This document shows, piece by piece, positions 11,746-23,286 of a stretch of 64,000 nt of DNA. Below the pieces are notes generated by a model that was not told the origin of the DNA, made no database searches, and was given only the letters and a program-made list of their open reading frames with translations. Every line of letters begins with the position of its first letter. Within the stretch, counting starts at the first letter, position 1. Both the position numbers and the translations under genes were made by a program. The DNA comes from Magnolia sinica (lineage: Eukaryota; Streptophyta; Magnoliopsida; Magnoliales; Magnoliaceae), in NCBI RefSeq assembly GCF_029962835.1, contig NC_080588.1:68230501-68294500 (forward strand). Reading direction: 5' to 3'.

Positions 11746-11860
11746 CTAGGTTTCCAGCACACGAAAAGCTTTCGCAGGAAATCCATGTTCGAAAAAACCG
11801 CGTTGCGGATTTTATGCGAAAGCTTTTCACATGGAGTTCCTACACTGGAAACCTAAGTGG
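11745..11860. repeat. Linker palindrome between array units 1 and 2
   Basis: TAGGTTTCCAG...GAAAAGCTTTCGCA on the left mirrors TGCGAAAGCTTTTC...CTGGAAACCTA on the right, with the centre near 11800. It joins two neighbouring elements, so the array alternates half-units in opposite orientation. Confidence 0.65.
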
Positions 11861-12275
11861 GACCCACAGTGATGTTTTTGAGAAATCCAATATGTCTATC
11901 CATTTTATGAGATCATTTTAGGATATGTATACAAAAACGAGCCGAATCCAATACTCAAGCGGGCCGAAAACGTGAAAATTGAACTTACACAGTTGAAATA
12001 TTTGTAGGTCACAGAAGTTTTGAATCATGATAATATTTGTATTCTCAGCTAATCACAGTAGGAATGACATTATGAATGGTATAGATGGCACGTAAAGATT
12101 ACTATCGACCCCAAGGAGTTTTCAATGGTTGGAATTTTCCTACCCCTTTTCCTCCGGTACGACTCAATTGAGTAGTGTATGCCGCTCACTTTTGGTCTCA
12201 AGTCCTAAAATGAGTTCAAAAAACGAATGGACGAGATAGATTTCTCACAAACATCATGGTGGGCCCCACCTAGAT
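11860..12275. repeat. Palindromic element, array unit 2
   Basis: Starts GGACCCACAGTGATGTTTTTGAGAAATCC and ends GATTTCTCACAAACATCATGGTGGGCCCCACC. Same subfamily as unit 4 (12940-13360): the GTTGAAATATT and CACAGAAGTTTTGAATCA blocks are shared. Confidence 0.65.
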
Positions 12276-12371
12276 TTTGACCGAACTTAGCAAATTGCGT
12301 GCGTCATTAGTGGACACGGATTGGATATTGATAGAGGTTGAGTAGCTGATGCGGGTTGGATACTAACAGAA

Positions 12372-12880
12372 GTTGAGTAGCCAGACTCAAAATGACGTCA
12401 CCAAGTTCCGTGGGCCCCACCATGATGTATGTGTTGTATCCTCACCGTCCATACATTTGGAGAAATCATTTTAGGATATGGTCCAAAGAACGAGGTAGAT
12501 CCAAGGCTGGGGTGGACCCCACCATAGAAAACAATGGTGAGAGTGACGCCCACCGTTGAAACCTTCAAAAGGTCCACCATAATTTTTATTTGAGATCCAA
12601 TCTATTCATGTGTTAGCACAGACATGAAAGAAGAGAAAACACAAATATTAGCTTGATCGAAAACTTTTGTGACCCTTAGAACTTTTTAATGGTAGGCGTC
12701 ACTCTCCCCACTATTTTCTGTCGTGGGGTTCTCTAGATCTTTGGATCTGACTCATTCTTTGGATCATGCCCTAATATGATCTCTCCAAATGGACGGGCAG
12801 TGTAGATACAAAACATACATCATGGTGTGGCCCACAGAACTTGGTGACGTCACTTCATTGGGGAGTGTGGTTACTCAACA
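12372..12880. repeat. Palindromic element, array unit 3 (best preserved)
   Basis: The clearest member. The left end reads GTTGAGTAGCCAGACTC, TGACGTCACCAAGTTC, GTGGGCCCCACCATGATG. The right end is its mirror, CATCATGGTG, GAACTTGGTGACGTCA, GTTACTCAAC. The arms run nearly to a centre near 12625, so the whole 500 bp is one inverted repeat. No open frame of interest; a non-autonomous foldback/MITE-type element is the best description. Confidence 0.75.
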
Positions 12881-12939
12881 GACGCGGACCTCCTGCGAAA
12901 GGCTTTCGCATAAACTTCCTGCCTTGAAAACCTATGTAG

Positions 12940-13360
12940 GGTCCACCATGATGTTTTTGATAAATCCACCACATCCATCCGTTTTGTGAGCTAATTTTAA
13001 AACAAAGGCAAAAAATGATCCGGATCCAAGACTCAAGTGGGCCGAAAAGGGGAGAATTGAACGTCCACAGTTGAAATATTCGTGGGCCACAAAAGTTTTG
13101 AATCAGGCTAGTATTTTTGTTTTTAGTTCATCCCAATAGGAATGACGTTATGAACGGTATGAATGGCATGTAAGCATCACTGTCGACCTTAGGAAGGTTT
13201 CAACGGTAGGAATTTCCCTGCCCACCTTTTCCCTTACTTCGGCCCACCTGAGTCTTAGATCCAGATCATTTTTGGCCTCTTGTCCTAAAATCATCTCAAA
13301 AAGAGAATGAACATTGCAGATTTATCAAAAACATCGTGGTGGGCCCCACATAGGTTCCCA
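12940..13360. repeat. Palindromic element, array unit 4
   Basis: Starts GTCCACCATGATGTTTTTGATAAATCC and ends ATTTATCAAAAACATCGTGGTGGGCCCCAC. It is preceded by the small perfect palindrome TGCGAAAGGCTTTCGCA at 12894-12910. Confidence 0.65.
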
Positions 13361-13389
13361 GCGCATGAAGTTCCTGCGAACATGTTGAT

Positions 13390-13735
13390 GATTGGAATAT
13401 GTCAATGATCCACAAAATGACCATTCATTTATTAGTCCGGCTTGGACACCCCACGAAGGAGGTTTCATGTTCGAGACTTCTCACCGGGGGTGATTGATGC
13501 AAGAGTATTTTCACACTGAGCTCGAGTGGGGTCGCCTGTGAGATGCAGGTGCACACTCGGGGTGGGCGGGGCCCATGGAGGAGGTCTCATGTTCGAGGGT
13601 TCGGCTAAGGTCCTAACCCATAAGATGTGGGGCCTGAGCTATGGGATAAATGGACTAATTCGCCATACTCTAATAGTTTGAGCTTTTAGAGCAAGTGGTT
13701 AATTGTCTTGCATCAAATAAGCCTAGATTTTAACA
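13390..13735. repeat. Unclassified interspersed repeat
   Basis: Contains two related blocks (GGAGGTTTCATGTTCGAGAC and GGAGGTCTCATGTTCGAGGG) about 160 bp apart, then TAGAGCAAGTGGTTAATTGTC. The layout resembles known plant repeats, but I cannot assign it. The TTCGAG words are not part of a foldable tRNA. Confidence 0.35.
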
Positions 13736-13789
13736 TATAAATCTTGTTGAAGAACATGGCTACACATACTGGTGGGACATGAATAGGTT

Positions 13790-14930
13790 GGTGACCCATA
13801 CACTAGCTAACAACCGATGAAAAAGTTTTATAGGACCCACCATGATATATATGTTTTATCTACGTTGTCTGTCCATTTTTCCACTCGTTTTAGGCATAAA
13901 AAATTAGGCAAATCAGAAGCTCCAGTATACCACACCATAAGAAACAATGGGGATTGATAGCTTATATTTGAGAACTTCTTGAGTGCTACAAAAGTTTCAT
14001 GACATGAGCGTGAAAATGAAGTAGATCTAAGTCTTTAGTTGACCACAACATCAAAAAAAGTAGTGACTATTCATTAAAAATTTATTATGGGCCACACAAG
14101 TTTTTTAAGAAGCTGATAGTTGTTTTGTCCCTTCATCTAAGCCTCAATGACCTTATCAATAGGTCGGATGGTAAATAAATATTATAGTTAGCCCTAAGAA
14201 GTTTTTAATGGTGGGTGTTCAATCACCATTATTATTGTGGTATGGTCCACTTGAGATTTAGATTTGCTTCCTTTTTGGGCTCATACCCTAAGGGCCTGTT
14301 TGATTTTCATCATTTCACCGGGAAAAGATAAATACCCTGGAAATGGGTGATTATTGCCGTTTCGCTTATTTGAATATTCACAGGGATTTCACTTCTTGGA
14401 AACAGGTTCAAAAGTAGTAGTGGCTATTTTAGGACACCATCTCGATGTATATGATATATCTGTTCCGTCCATCGATTTTATCACAACATTTTGAGATATG
14501 AGAAGAAAAATGAGTTAGATCCAACACTCAACTGGCTCATACCAAAAGAAACAATGGTCCTAAGAAGTTTTTAACGGTAAGTATTTAATTCACATTTTTC
14601 TATGTCGTGGTCCACTTGAGAATTGGATATGCCTCATTTTTTGGCTTATATTATAAAGATATCTGAAATAATAGATGAACGGTGTGGATATATGATATGC
14701 ATCGTGGTGGGACCCACAAATGTTTTACAATATTTGCCACTTTTACCTCCAAAAAGTACACCGTCAAATCAGTTACGGGGAAGTGTGCGGCAACTACGGA
14801 GGGAAATAATTATTACCATTTACCCTGGTTTTTTCCATTTCCTTGAAAAACAAACAGGCCCTAAAATGAGCTTGTGAAACGGATGGATGATGTGGATATA
14901 CAATCATACAAAAGGTGGGGCCCACGATCA
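13790..14930. repeat. Palindromic element of segment B, interrupted by a MITE
   Basis: Left part ACCATGATATATATGTTTTATC..., right part GAAACGGATGGATGATGTGGATATACAA at 14877-14904. Between them, at TCATACCCTAA / TAAAATGAGC, sits the Tourist-like MITE 14292-14861. Removing the MITE restores the expected word CCCTAAAATGAGC. Confidence 0.65.
14292..14861. mobile_element. Tourist-like (PIF/Harbinger-type) MITE, 570 bp
   Basis: Terminal inverted repeats GGGCCTGTTTG / CAAACAGGCCC flanked by the direct 3-bp duplication TAA (14289-14291 and 14862-14864), the target preference of PIF/Harbinger elements. The interior carries sequence related to the palindromic family (GATATATCTGTTCCGTCCATCGA). The element at 52205-52774 has exactly the same length and related sequence. 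Non-autonomous, no transposase frame. Confidence 0.8.
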
Positions 14931-16479
14931 CGGTCAGACTAAATTCAATGCTACCCATTGAATGCTATAATTAACACATTTCTAACCTAAACTAGTGTGC
15001 ACATATGTGTTTGTGGTCTATACAGTTGGTCAGGTGGATCACATTATGAGCATGCTATCACAACAATTAGGAAGACCCACCTATCAGTTGGGTCATACTT
15101 TTATAAGAAGAATTGTCACGCCCCAAACTCGGAAAACGGGCTCACAAAATTCTCGATCGCCGAATCCGGTGCCGACAGCCTCCGTAGTATCCCATTTTCA
15201 GATTCCGGCATTCTCATGCCAGGTTCCGATCCTGGGATCCTACAAGGAGGGTTTTCAGTAAAAAAAAATTTTGTAATAGAGCATAACCACAAGCATAACC
15301 AAGTCACAAAACAGCATCACCACATATCCACTAAATCAAAAACTTTAAGTACAATGCAGAAAGGGAAATACAGGGTGATCAAAAGCTTCAAAATAAACTG
15401 ATGTGCACTCCTGCCTCAGCGCTGCTGCTGTCCAACACTACCTGCACGCAACAGTCGTGCATAAGCTTACAAAAGCTTAGAGGGTGGTGTAAGTGTGTGT
15501 GCAAGGCCAGCGCCAAGTGTACAATATCAGAGTTACGCGGAAATATGCGATAAGTCCATGAATGCTATCAGCTGTATCAACGCTATATGATGCAAGACAT
15601 GAATGCTATCGGCCATACCAAGGCCATGCGATGCGAGGCCTATATAGCCAAATGTCATATGCGAGATGCGAAGCAAGCATGTCAGTCCTCATCAAGTACA
15701 TTTCGTACAGTTCCTCTCTGGATATCAGTGGTTGTCACCTCCTTAGCCGCACAGCCAGCAAGTGGAAGAGACCACCCTATCCACCTGGCTCGGCGATAGC
15801 GGACTCATTTACGAGTGGTCAAACTCCTAGCTTATAGCCCCCTCACTCGGGCGGATAAGGCCACACCCCCTTCCAACCGACACAGTGGGAGCGGCCTCTC
15901 GGTATTCGGCACTCGGGCGCTCGTGTATCCACTCTGCAGACGTTGGAGCATCTCCTGGTACCAAAAAGGTTGGATTTTCACCCAAGGACAACCTAAGTGC
16001 CCACAGTACTCGATATCTGATCCTCCCATCCACGATGTGTCTGTGGAGCCACGGCCCCGATGTCCTAGGGCGTGCGTGATCAAGTCACACATATGCAAGA
16101 TGCATGAGTCACATCATCCCAACAATCTCATGCGTACCACGCAATCATGTGGGGCACTCCCTCATAAGGAGTCCTAAATGTCTCAAAATTTATTGATCAA
16201 GCATTACTCATATCAAGCATACATATGATGCATATGGGCATGTATCATGGAGCTATACTAAGCATGTTATAAAGTCAGGAACTATCAACAAGTATGGGCC
16301 TATCAATGGGCCTTAAGGAGAGTTACAATGCGGACATTTAACCAACATTGTATTTACAATGTGGACGTCAAACCAACATCGCTCCCAAGGCATGGCTCGC
16401 CATAAAATACCATTACACAAACCATATGGAATCACACATTGCAATGGACCCTAAGGACATCCCATTGGGCCTCGACCCA

Positions 16480-16800
16480 TGGGCCTTAGACACATTAAAT
16501 GGGCCGTATCACATGGGCCTTACCTTCATCAAATGGGCCGCATTAATGGGCCTTACCAACGGGCCTTATGTACATTGCAAGGGGCTATACCCACGTGCCT
16601 TAGAATATATCGAATGGGCCTAATCACATGGGTTTTACATTCATCAAATGAGCCACATTAATGGGCCTTACCAACGGGCCTTATGTACATTGCAATGGGC
16701 TATATCCCACGGGCCTTAGAATATATCACGATGGGCCTTGTAACATGGGCCTCAAATACATTGAATGGGCCCCATCACATGGGCCTTACATGTATCCCAA
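16480..16800. repeat. ATGGGCC-rich minisatellite inside the solo LTR
   Basis: A unit of about 115 bp beginning CATCAAATGGGCCGCATTAA (16527) recurs at 16642. Within and around it the short word ATGGGCCTT(A) recurs many times. Confidence 0.7.
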
Positions 16801-16870
16801 GGTGGGCCACACCAAAGTACAAGTGGTGAGGATGATTTCCACCATTAAAATCCCTAAGGCCCACCAACAA

Positions 16871-16938
16871 TTATATATTATATAATATAATATATAATAT
16901 ATACAATATAACATATATAATATATATATATATATATA
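16871..16938. repeat. AT-rich simple repeat
   Basis: TATATAATATAA-type low-complexity sequence passing into a (TA)n run, inside the solo LTR. Confidence 0.85.
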
Positions 16939-17039
16939 AAACCACACCATTCGACCATTCTACGCAACTGATGGATAAGTTGTAAAAAGGATGGTCAAGA
17001 TCTATAAAAAGTAATTCCAATTAACAATTTGATACATTT

Positions 17040-17260
17040 ATTCATTGAGGCCCACTGTGAATTGATTACGATTTTCATATTGATCCTAAACTTATGTGGC
17101 CCCAAAAATGGTGTGTGTTGAATCCCACTGTTTCCTTTGGTGTGGGCCAACCGAGTCTTGGATGGTGAATTTTGGAGGGGACCCACCTCGGGGTGGTCCA
17201 CCTCATGGACGGCGTGGATACAAAACATACATCATGGTGGGGCCCACATGAGGGGCCGTG
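17040..17260. repeat. Truncated palindromic element (right half)
   Basis: CCTTTGGTGTGGGCCAACCGAGTCTTGGAT...ATGGACGGCGTGGATACAAAACATACATCATGGTGGGGCCCAC is the right half of the palindromic family. The left half is much reduced. It lies inside the solo LTR region. Confidence 0.5.
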
Positions 17261-18906
17261 GGTCCCTGCACGGACGCCCGCTGCTCGCAGCGCCTGCGTC
17301 TCTGGCGCTGTCAGGGTTTTTCATACATGGGGCCCGCATCAGGTAGATCTACCCCAGCCATTGGTCTCTACAGACCATAACAAATCCGTAGAGTCCAATA
17401 TTGGATATTTTTGGGCATGTAGAAAAAATTAAAGTCAGTTTCAACGGTAGGAATTACTATCTTCAAGGGTGTGGCCCGCTAGAAAGTTAGATCAGTCCCA
17501 TTTTCCGGCTCAACGCCTAAAATAATCTGAAAAATGAGATGGACGGCTTGGATTTGAAGCATTCATCAAGATGAGGCCTATATGAGTTGGCCACCAAAAA
17601 GCTTGGGAACCAAGCTTATATTTGTGTTTTCACATGGACGTCCAGCGTCCCTGACGCTGGACGGTGGGCCTCTCACATGCATAAGGTGGGCCCTATTTAA
17701 GTGGGCCACCAATTTATGAGTGTTGTGGATATAATACATATAAGGTGGGTCCCACCTATAGATGGTTTAGCATAAAATACAAGCCTCATAGTGGGGTCTA
17801 TTCGGGCGGGCCACACAATCATACCAACATCACAAGAAAAGAAGAATAAAAGAAAGGGAGGGAGAGAGAGAGAGAGAGAGATATACACGTGCGGTGGAGG
17901 GACCCCGGCACTATGGGCCCTCCGTTCAAGCATCCAATCATACATCAAGTGGGTCCCATTGCGTATGGGCCCACCAAATTGAAAATCAACGGTGGAGATC
18001 CTTTCTCTACCAAACTAGAAGGTCTAGATGACCATATTCATGTAAGAAAATAAACATCATGATGGGGTCCATGGAGAATGGCCCCATCATGGAATGATCT
18101 TAAGCATCAAGGTGGGCCATTAGCCACATCAAGGGTCCAAAGTGAGATCCACACCATTAATCGGTAGGCCTCACTTGGCCCATCATAAGAACATAAAAAT
18201 CTAGCCTATAGAAGCACCCACTGGTCGATCTTCTCGGTCCGATGGAAAGCCGATCTCCTTGGGCTTCACTTAAATGGCGGAAGATGGAAAATGAAAGGCT
18301 AGGATGGAAGATTTGGGATGGAAAAGTGGACCACACACATGCACTCTCTCACATGGAGAAGCTTGGACGTGAGAGCTCTCTTAGGTTGCTTGGAATTGAG
18401 TTGAGAAATGAGAAAGAGAGAGGGAGAGATGGGATGTAAAGAGAGAGAGTGATGGATGTGAGTGATGGGTGAGGTGATGGGTGAGGTGATGTGTACTTGA
18501 CTAGCATGGGTGTGTAAGAGAGAGGGTGAGAAAGGGTTGACTTTGGAGAGAGAAAGCATGGGTTGCTTGTACTTGACATGAGGTGATGGATGGGATTGAT
18601 TGATGGGATTGATTTGACACATTGAAGAGATTCTCTTGGGATTGCAAACGCGCGGCGTTTTCTTCGAAATAAACGCCGGCTCACATCTTCCTGCCAGAGT
18701 ATCGGATCGGTGCGAGAGACGCGGCATCGGAACCGCGGCGACGGTGCGGTCGCAATGGTACAAGTCTTGATTTAAGCCGACTCAAATCTACATCATAAGG
18801 CTTAGGGTCGATCGCAACGTCGATTATACGTCACAGGTTGCCGAAATTTGACAGGAAGGATCGCGGGACTCGATGAAACAGTACGGACTAGGATACGGGT
18901 CTTACA

Positions 18907-21900
18907 AGAATGGACAATTAATAAAAGAATAATTGGTCATTTATATTCAAGATAACATATCCCATTTGATAAATTGGTCTGGACTGTACTCGGTCCACTA
19001 CAATCATACTACTCCATGTGGACCATTGTAGTGAATGTCAAGTCATTGAGGAAAGTTGGATCATCTCATTAGAGTAATTTGGATTGATGACCTATTTATG
19101 GTAGCAATTGCTTGATGTACGGTTCGGATCTTCTAACTGTACAACCACCCATATAGAAATATAATCTAATACAATCACTCTCAACTAAATTTCAGAAATG
19201 GTGTTTTTAAAATTCTAACATTCCACCTTATTCCCTTAAAATGAGCTAAATCATAGGTTCATTTAAAATTTAAGTGACAATCTTTATAATTTTATGAAAG
19301 ATTAAAAGTGTTTGAGTAGTGCTCTTCCAAAATAAATAGGAACAATATGGTGTCGATGATGTGAAGGAAGAGATATGGAAAAAATTGCAGCTTTGATTCT
19401 CATCTTAGTCCTTGGAGCATTTCAAATGGAGGACACTTATCTAGGTGACGCATTTGCATGCCACAATTTTTGTGCTATTAACTATGTTGGAGGTGACCTT
19501 AAGTTTCAATCATAAGATGGCATTGGCCCTAAGTTTTTGGTCAGCCACGATCAACCATAACACAGTTGATTTATTCAACGGGCCAGATGTTTTGGTTATA
19601 CCCAACACCAATGGACCTAAAAAATTTACCCATATGGGCATATGATGGAAATAAATGGACCTTAAATGAACTTTTGTGGCCCAATCAGAAGGTGGTAGGC
19701 CTAAAATGTTTGTGCATTTGGTGAGCCCTACTAATTCTATCTAGATAACATCCATAGGTTGATTATAATGGTCTGATTGTTGACTTGTAAACCACTAAAT
19801 GGGTGTTCAAAGGTTAAAGTCACAATCATTTTTCCATTGCGGTCCATCTAAGTTAGGCTATAAGGGTGATAGGCCAATTAATGACTATAATTTTTTTCTC
19901 GTACTTTTTGTAGAGAATAAGATCGAAAGTTACAACTACAAGTGTCAAATAATATATGACTATAGTAATTACTATAATATAAACTTATTTATTGTCTCAC
20001 CCTTTTTATTAATAACAGATTATAACCCTTGAATTTTAGAAGGCGCATGATCATTATTTTTATGATAATATGGTAGTAAATGTCATTTTCATTTTGCAAT
20101 TAATGTACGTACACATGATCATTAATTAGAACCGCTCGACTCTTACACCCTAATGCATATGACGATATGCATAGTGGAAATCAATCCAAATATCATTCAC
20201 TCCATTAACGGTTCACGGAATATATTTGTAAGTTTTGTTGGTGCTGCTCTAGTTATGAAATGAAGCGCCAATTGACATATTTTCAATTAATTTATAATAA
20301 AATATAAAATCAATATAGTTTAGAATAAGATAGTTCTTGTTAATATGTTTTAGGCTTTCTTGATTTTAAAGGTTTATCAACCATTGATCACAACGAAGAT
20401 GGAAATGACTATAAAAATAACGGAAAATAAAACATTTAGCTTAAAATTTTATATCAATTGGAATAATAAATTTTTAAAAAAATGTTTGTTAGTGCGAGTT
20501 CATTTTTTATTGTAGCATTACCTTTTCCTATAATAAAAGGCATTGATTGAATTATTATGTGTCTTTTGTTAAGATTGTTTAAATGAGATTTATCTTAATT
20601 TACATATATAAACATATGCATACTTGGATATATAAATTACTAAAAAAATTTATAGACCTAGTACTAAGAAATGATTTTCTAATTTGAATTTATTCTTTTG
20701 GTGTTATTACCTCAATCATTGGACATTCATTTTTCAATAGTTATCTCATTTGATCAAAGTGATTTAAGAGGAATATAAAATTAGATGTAAGCCCCACTTA
20801 ATGGATCATTCAAACCTATACCTAGATTTGTCTAATATACGCAATATAAACCTTTCATTATTAAACCTTTAATTCAATGGTTAGGTGCATCCAATCAAAA
20901 TGATTTAAAAGTAATAAAAATTAAAGATGCATTTTAAAGGATGGGTAGTCCACATCAATGGTTAGACATTTTCACTATTCTCAATATAAATTATACATTT
21001 GTCTAAAGTACTGAAGTATAAGAAATAATTCAGTTGATTTCATTTAATAATATTGTATTTAATTTATAAGTGAGAAATCTTTAATTTATATCACAAATGT
21101 TGTCTTAAATTTTATGCTTAAGAATTATAAAAATATAAAAGTATAATGATTATATCATGAAATTTATGATTTTTTATTTATTTTTATTTTTTATTTTTTG
21201 CAAATCAAATAATCTAAAAATGTTGGTGGTAAAAGATGCAAAGATACTACCGTCAATATAATACAATTAGTAATAATGGAGTGGCTAGAGCTATTGTCTG
21301 ACAAGTTTTTTTTTTTTTCATAAATATTTAGTTAAGTATTGTACGATATAAGAATAGTATTCATATATTTATATAGCATTTGAAATATATGTGTGTGTGT
21401 GTGCGCGCGTTAAAATAAATTAAAAATATAATATATTTTTATCCATGTAAAAATATTGTTACTTCAAATGTGTTTATGTTTAATAAGGATGCATCTATAA
21501 TATATTATAAATTTATTAGTGATAACTAATGTTTATTAATGCAAATATGCTGGAGTTAAATGATATAAACACCATTATTCAATGATACAAACATGCTATC
21601 ATTATATTAATGTAATTAACGTTGACGATAAAGTTAGAGCTATTACGTAATAAGTTTAGATATATTTTTAATAATCATCAACTAAAGTAACTTATACTTA
21701 TAATAATAATTGAAAAATATTTCTACTACGTACAAAATGAAAATAAATATGATTATGATAAATGTAAAAGATAATATATTCAATATCAATGCGACAAAAT
21801 GGTTAATAAAAATGTTAGCGTTAAATTATGTTATATATATATATTTATCATTAATGGTATTGGTTAATACGAATATATTGATGTTAAATTATGCAATGTG

Positions 21901-22300
21901 CTACCAATATTCTAATGTAATTGACATCAAATGGAATGCTAAAAGTACTGCTTAACACGTTTAAATTACTTCTTGATAAGTAGTTAATTAAACATTTTAT
22001 TCTCAAATATTAATAAAATGAAAGATGCCTGAATTTAAAATCAAATGTATCTTATTTATAAATATTTTCTTACTTTTATTCTCGTCTTTATATTGCCATC
22101 ATCCACATTTATGCTCTTAACACTAATTTGAATTTAAAATCAACATATTTATTTTATTTTTAAAACCAATGTAAAATAAAATAAATAGATCTTAGTAGGA
22201 TTCAAATGCAAATAGTTTTTTACTTTCAAATGAAAATCAAAATAAATTTTTAGACTCGATCTTCCACTATATAATCTCTTGTTAAATACATAGCACTTTA
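18907..22300 (+). repeat. Peptide-gene segment copy B, downstream part
   Basis: Resumes the homology to segment A after the solo LTR: the upstream region (GAATGTCAAGTCATTGAGG), pseudogene, and the AT-rich tail (AAAAGGCATTGATTGAATTATT; CAATTAGTAATAATGGAGTGGCTAGAGC). Confidence 0.65.
19375..20252 (+). pseudogene. Decayed Ole e 6-like peptide gene (copy B)
   Basis: Aligns with peptide gene A exon by exon: 19375-19498, about 19914-19964, and a tail ending at 20252. The signal peptide is still recognisable (MEKIAALILILVL). Of the six family cysteines, three are replaced by tyrosine in the aligned exons, the exon 1 donor has lost its GT, and the spacing at the end of exon 2 is altered, so no normal spliced product is expected. 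Introns and flanks decayed at a similar pace, which fits loss of constraint long before the 5-kb duplication, because both units carry the same lesions. A non-coding or regulatory role cannot be excluded from sequence. Confidence 0.75.
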
Positions 22301-23286
22301 CATCATTAGGTCTCTAACATTATAGAGTTCAAGTAATGAGTGTAGGCGCTTAATTGATCCACAACAAAGCATTAATCTGTATCAATTTAAACTTTAGTTA
22401 CTGTTAGACAAGAGCTTTACATTATATCCATGCTAATTTTCTCTTAAGTGACTTTTCTGCCCCATGTATTTGTCCTTAAGCCACTGATGATTATGTTTAG
22501 ATTTCTGTATTTTCAGAATCTCTATTACTATTCTTAAGATTACTTTCCCGATAAGACTGTATATATGAAATATTTCTTTGTCATCTTGGTCACTCTAACA
22601 TAAATTTATTTATTTTCTTTCACATAGTAATGACACAAGTATTGTTGATTCTTTCCTTGATTTTGGCTAACAATTCTTTTGTATTCTTTTTTTTTGGGTA
22701 TATTCTTAAGAATAGACGTGAAAAATATATCCAATATCCATAATTGTGACAAAAAGGTGCATAAGCCCACAACAGAGAAAAAACATCAAACATTAACCAT
22801 TAAGGAAGAGATACTTTATTATGCTAAACATTAATATAATTAACATGACAATTGATTAGATTATTCAAGATGATGGGCCTAATCGTCAAATCTTAGTGTG
22901 AATCCCAGTGCATCATTGTTGCCCCCTGCCATTGGGCAGAGATTACAATATGGAGAGGTTCTCACAATATGAGGCTAGTTGAATGGCAATGACATAGGCC
23001 CAAATGGTCTAACACCTTTGTGATAAGATGAACTATCTGATCATATGCTGTTAACACCATCAACCACCCTTCATTTAGCTATAGCTAGATGATGAATTGC
23101 TTTGGGTTGAACACTTATGTTGGAGACAAATGTCATCTTATTAATCCTTAATGCACGACATCAATGCCATGCCCTTTAATTTAGGCATCAATTGGTGTCC
23201 CTAGTCATAGCTACTTTGGTGGAATACACAACCAAGGATAACCATTAATTCCTAAAAACTAGGATATTCTCAATATCTCTTAAACT

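Larger units (their letters stand above)
13740..15113 (+). repeat. Peptide-gene segment copy B, upstream part
   Basis: Homologous to the sequence upstream of peptide gene A (near 7830-8640) and C (near 37020-37780), starting at GGCTACACATACTGGTGGGACATGAAT. It is cut at 15113 by the solo LTR and resumes at 18907. Confidence 0.6.
15114..18906. mobile_element. Solo LTR, about 3.8 kb
   Basis: Begins TGTCACGCCC and ends GGGTCTTACA (TG...CA termini), and is flanked by the 5-bp duplication AGAAT (15109-15113 and 18907-18911), as expected for LTR retroelement insertion. No gag or pol homology lies inside, so this is a solo LTR fossil. Superfamily is probably Ty3/gypsy by length and end type, but this is an inference. 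It interrupted segment copy B. Its last 624 bp are included in the later 5-kb tandem duplication, so the insertion is older than the duplication. It includes a 115-bp minisatellite. Confidence 0.75.
18283..23286 (+). repeat. Tandem duplication unit 1 (5,004 bp)
   Basis: The sequence from GATGGAAAATGAAAGG (18283) to CTCTTAAACT (23286) is repeated immediately after at 23287-28290. By eye I count about sixteen substitutions and no length change, roughly 99.7% identity. The junctions share only GA (18283-18284, 23287-23288, 28291-28292), with no long repeat at the breakpoints. The unit holds the last 624 bp of the solo LTR, its AGAAT duplication, a decayed peptide gene and AT-rich DNA. Confidence 0.95.

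Noticed and set aside
16479-16885. Open frames made of repeated MGL..GPY-like words
   Set aside because: Produced by the ATGGGCC minisatellite inside the solo LTR.
18299-18763. 154-codon open frame on the minus strand, repeated at 23303-23767
   Set aside because: It lies wholly in the tail of the solo LTR, is rich in low-complexity Ser/His/Pro sequence and resembles no family I know. Its identity in both places is due to the 5-kb duplication, not selection.
21710-21955. 81-codon AT-rich frame, repeated at 26714-26959
   Set aside because: Codon content simply mirrors AT-rich DNA; aligned segment A shows no open frame here.
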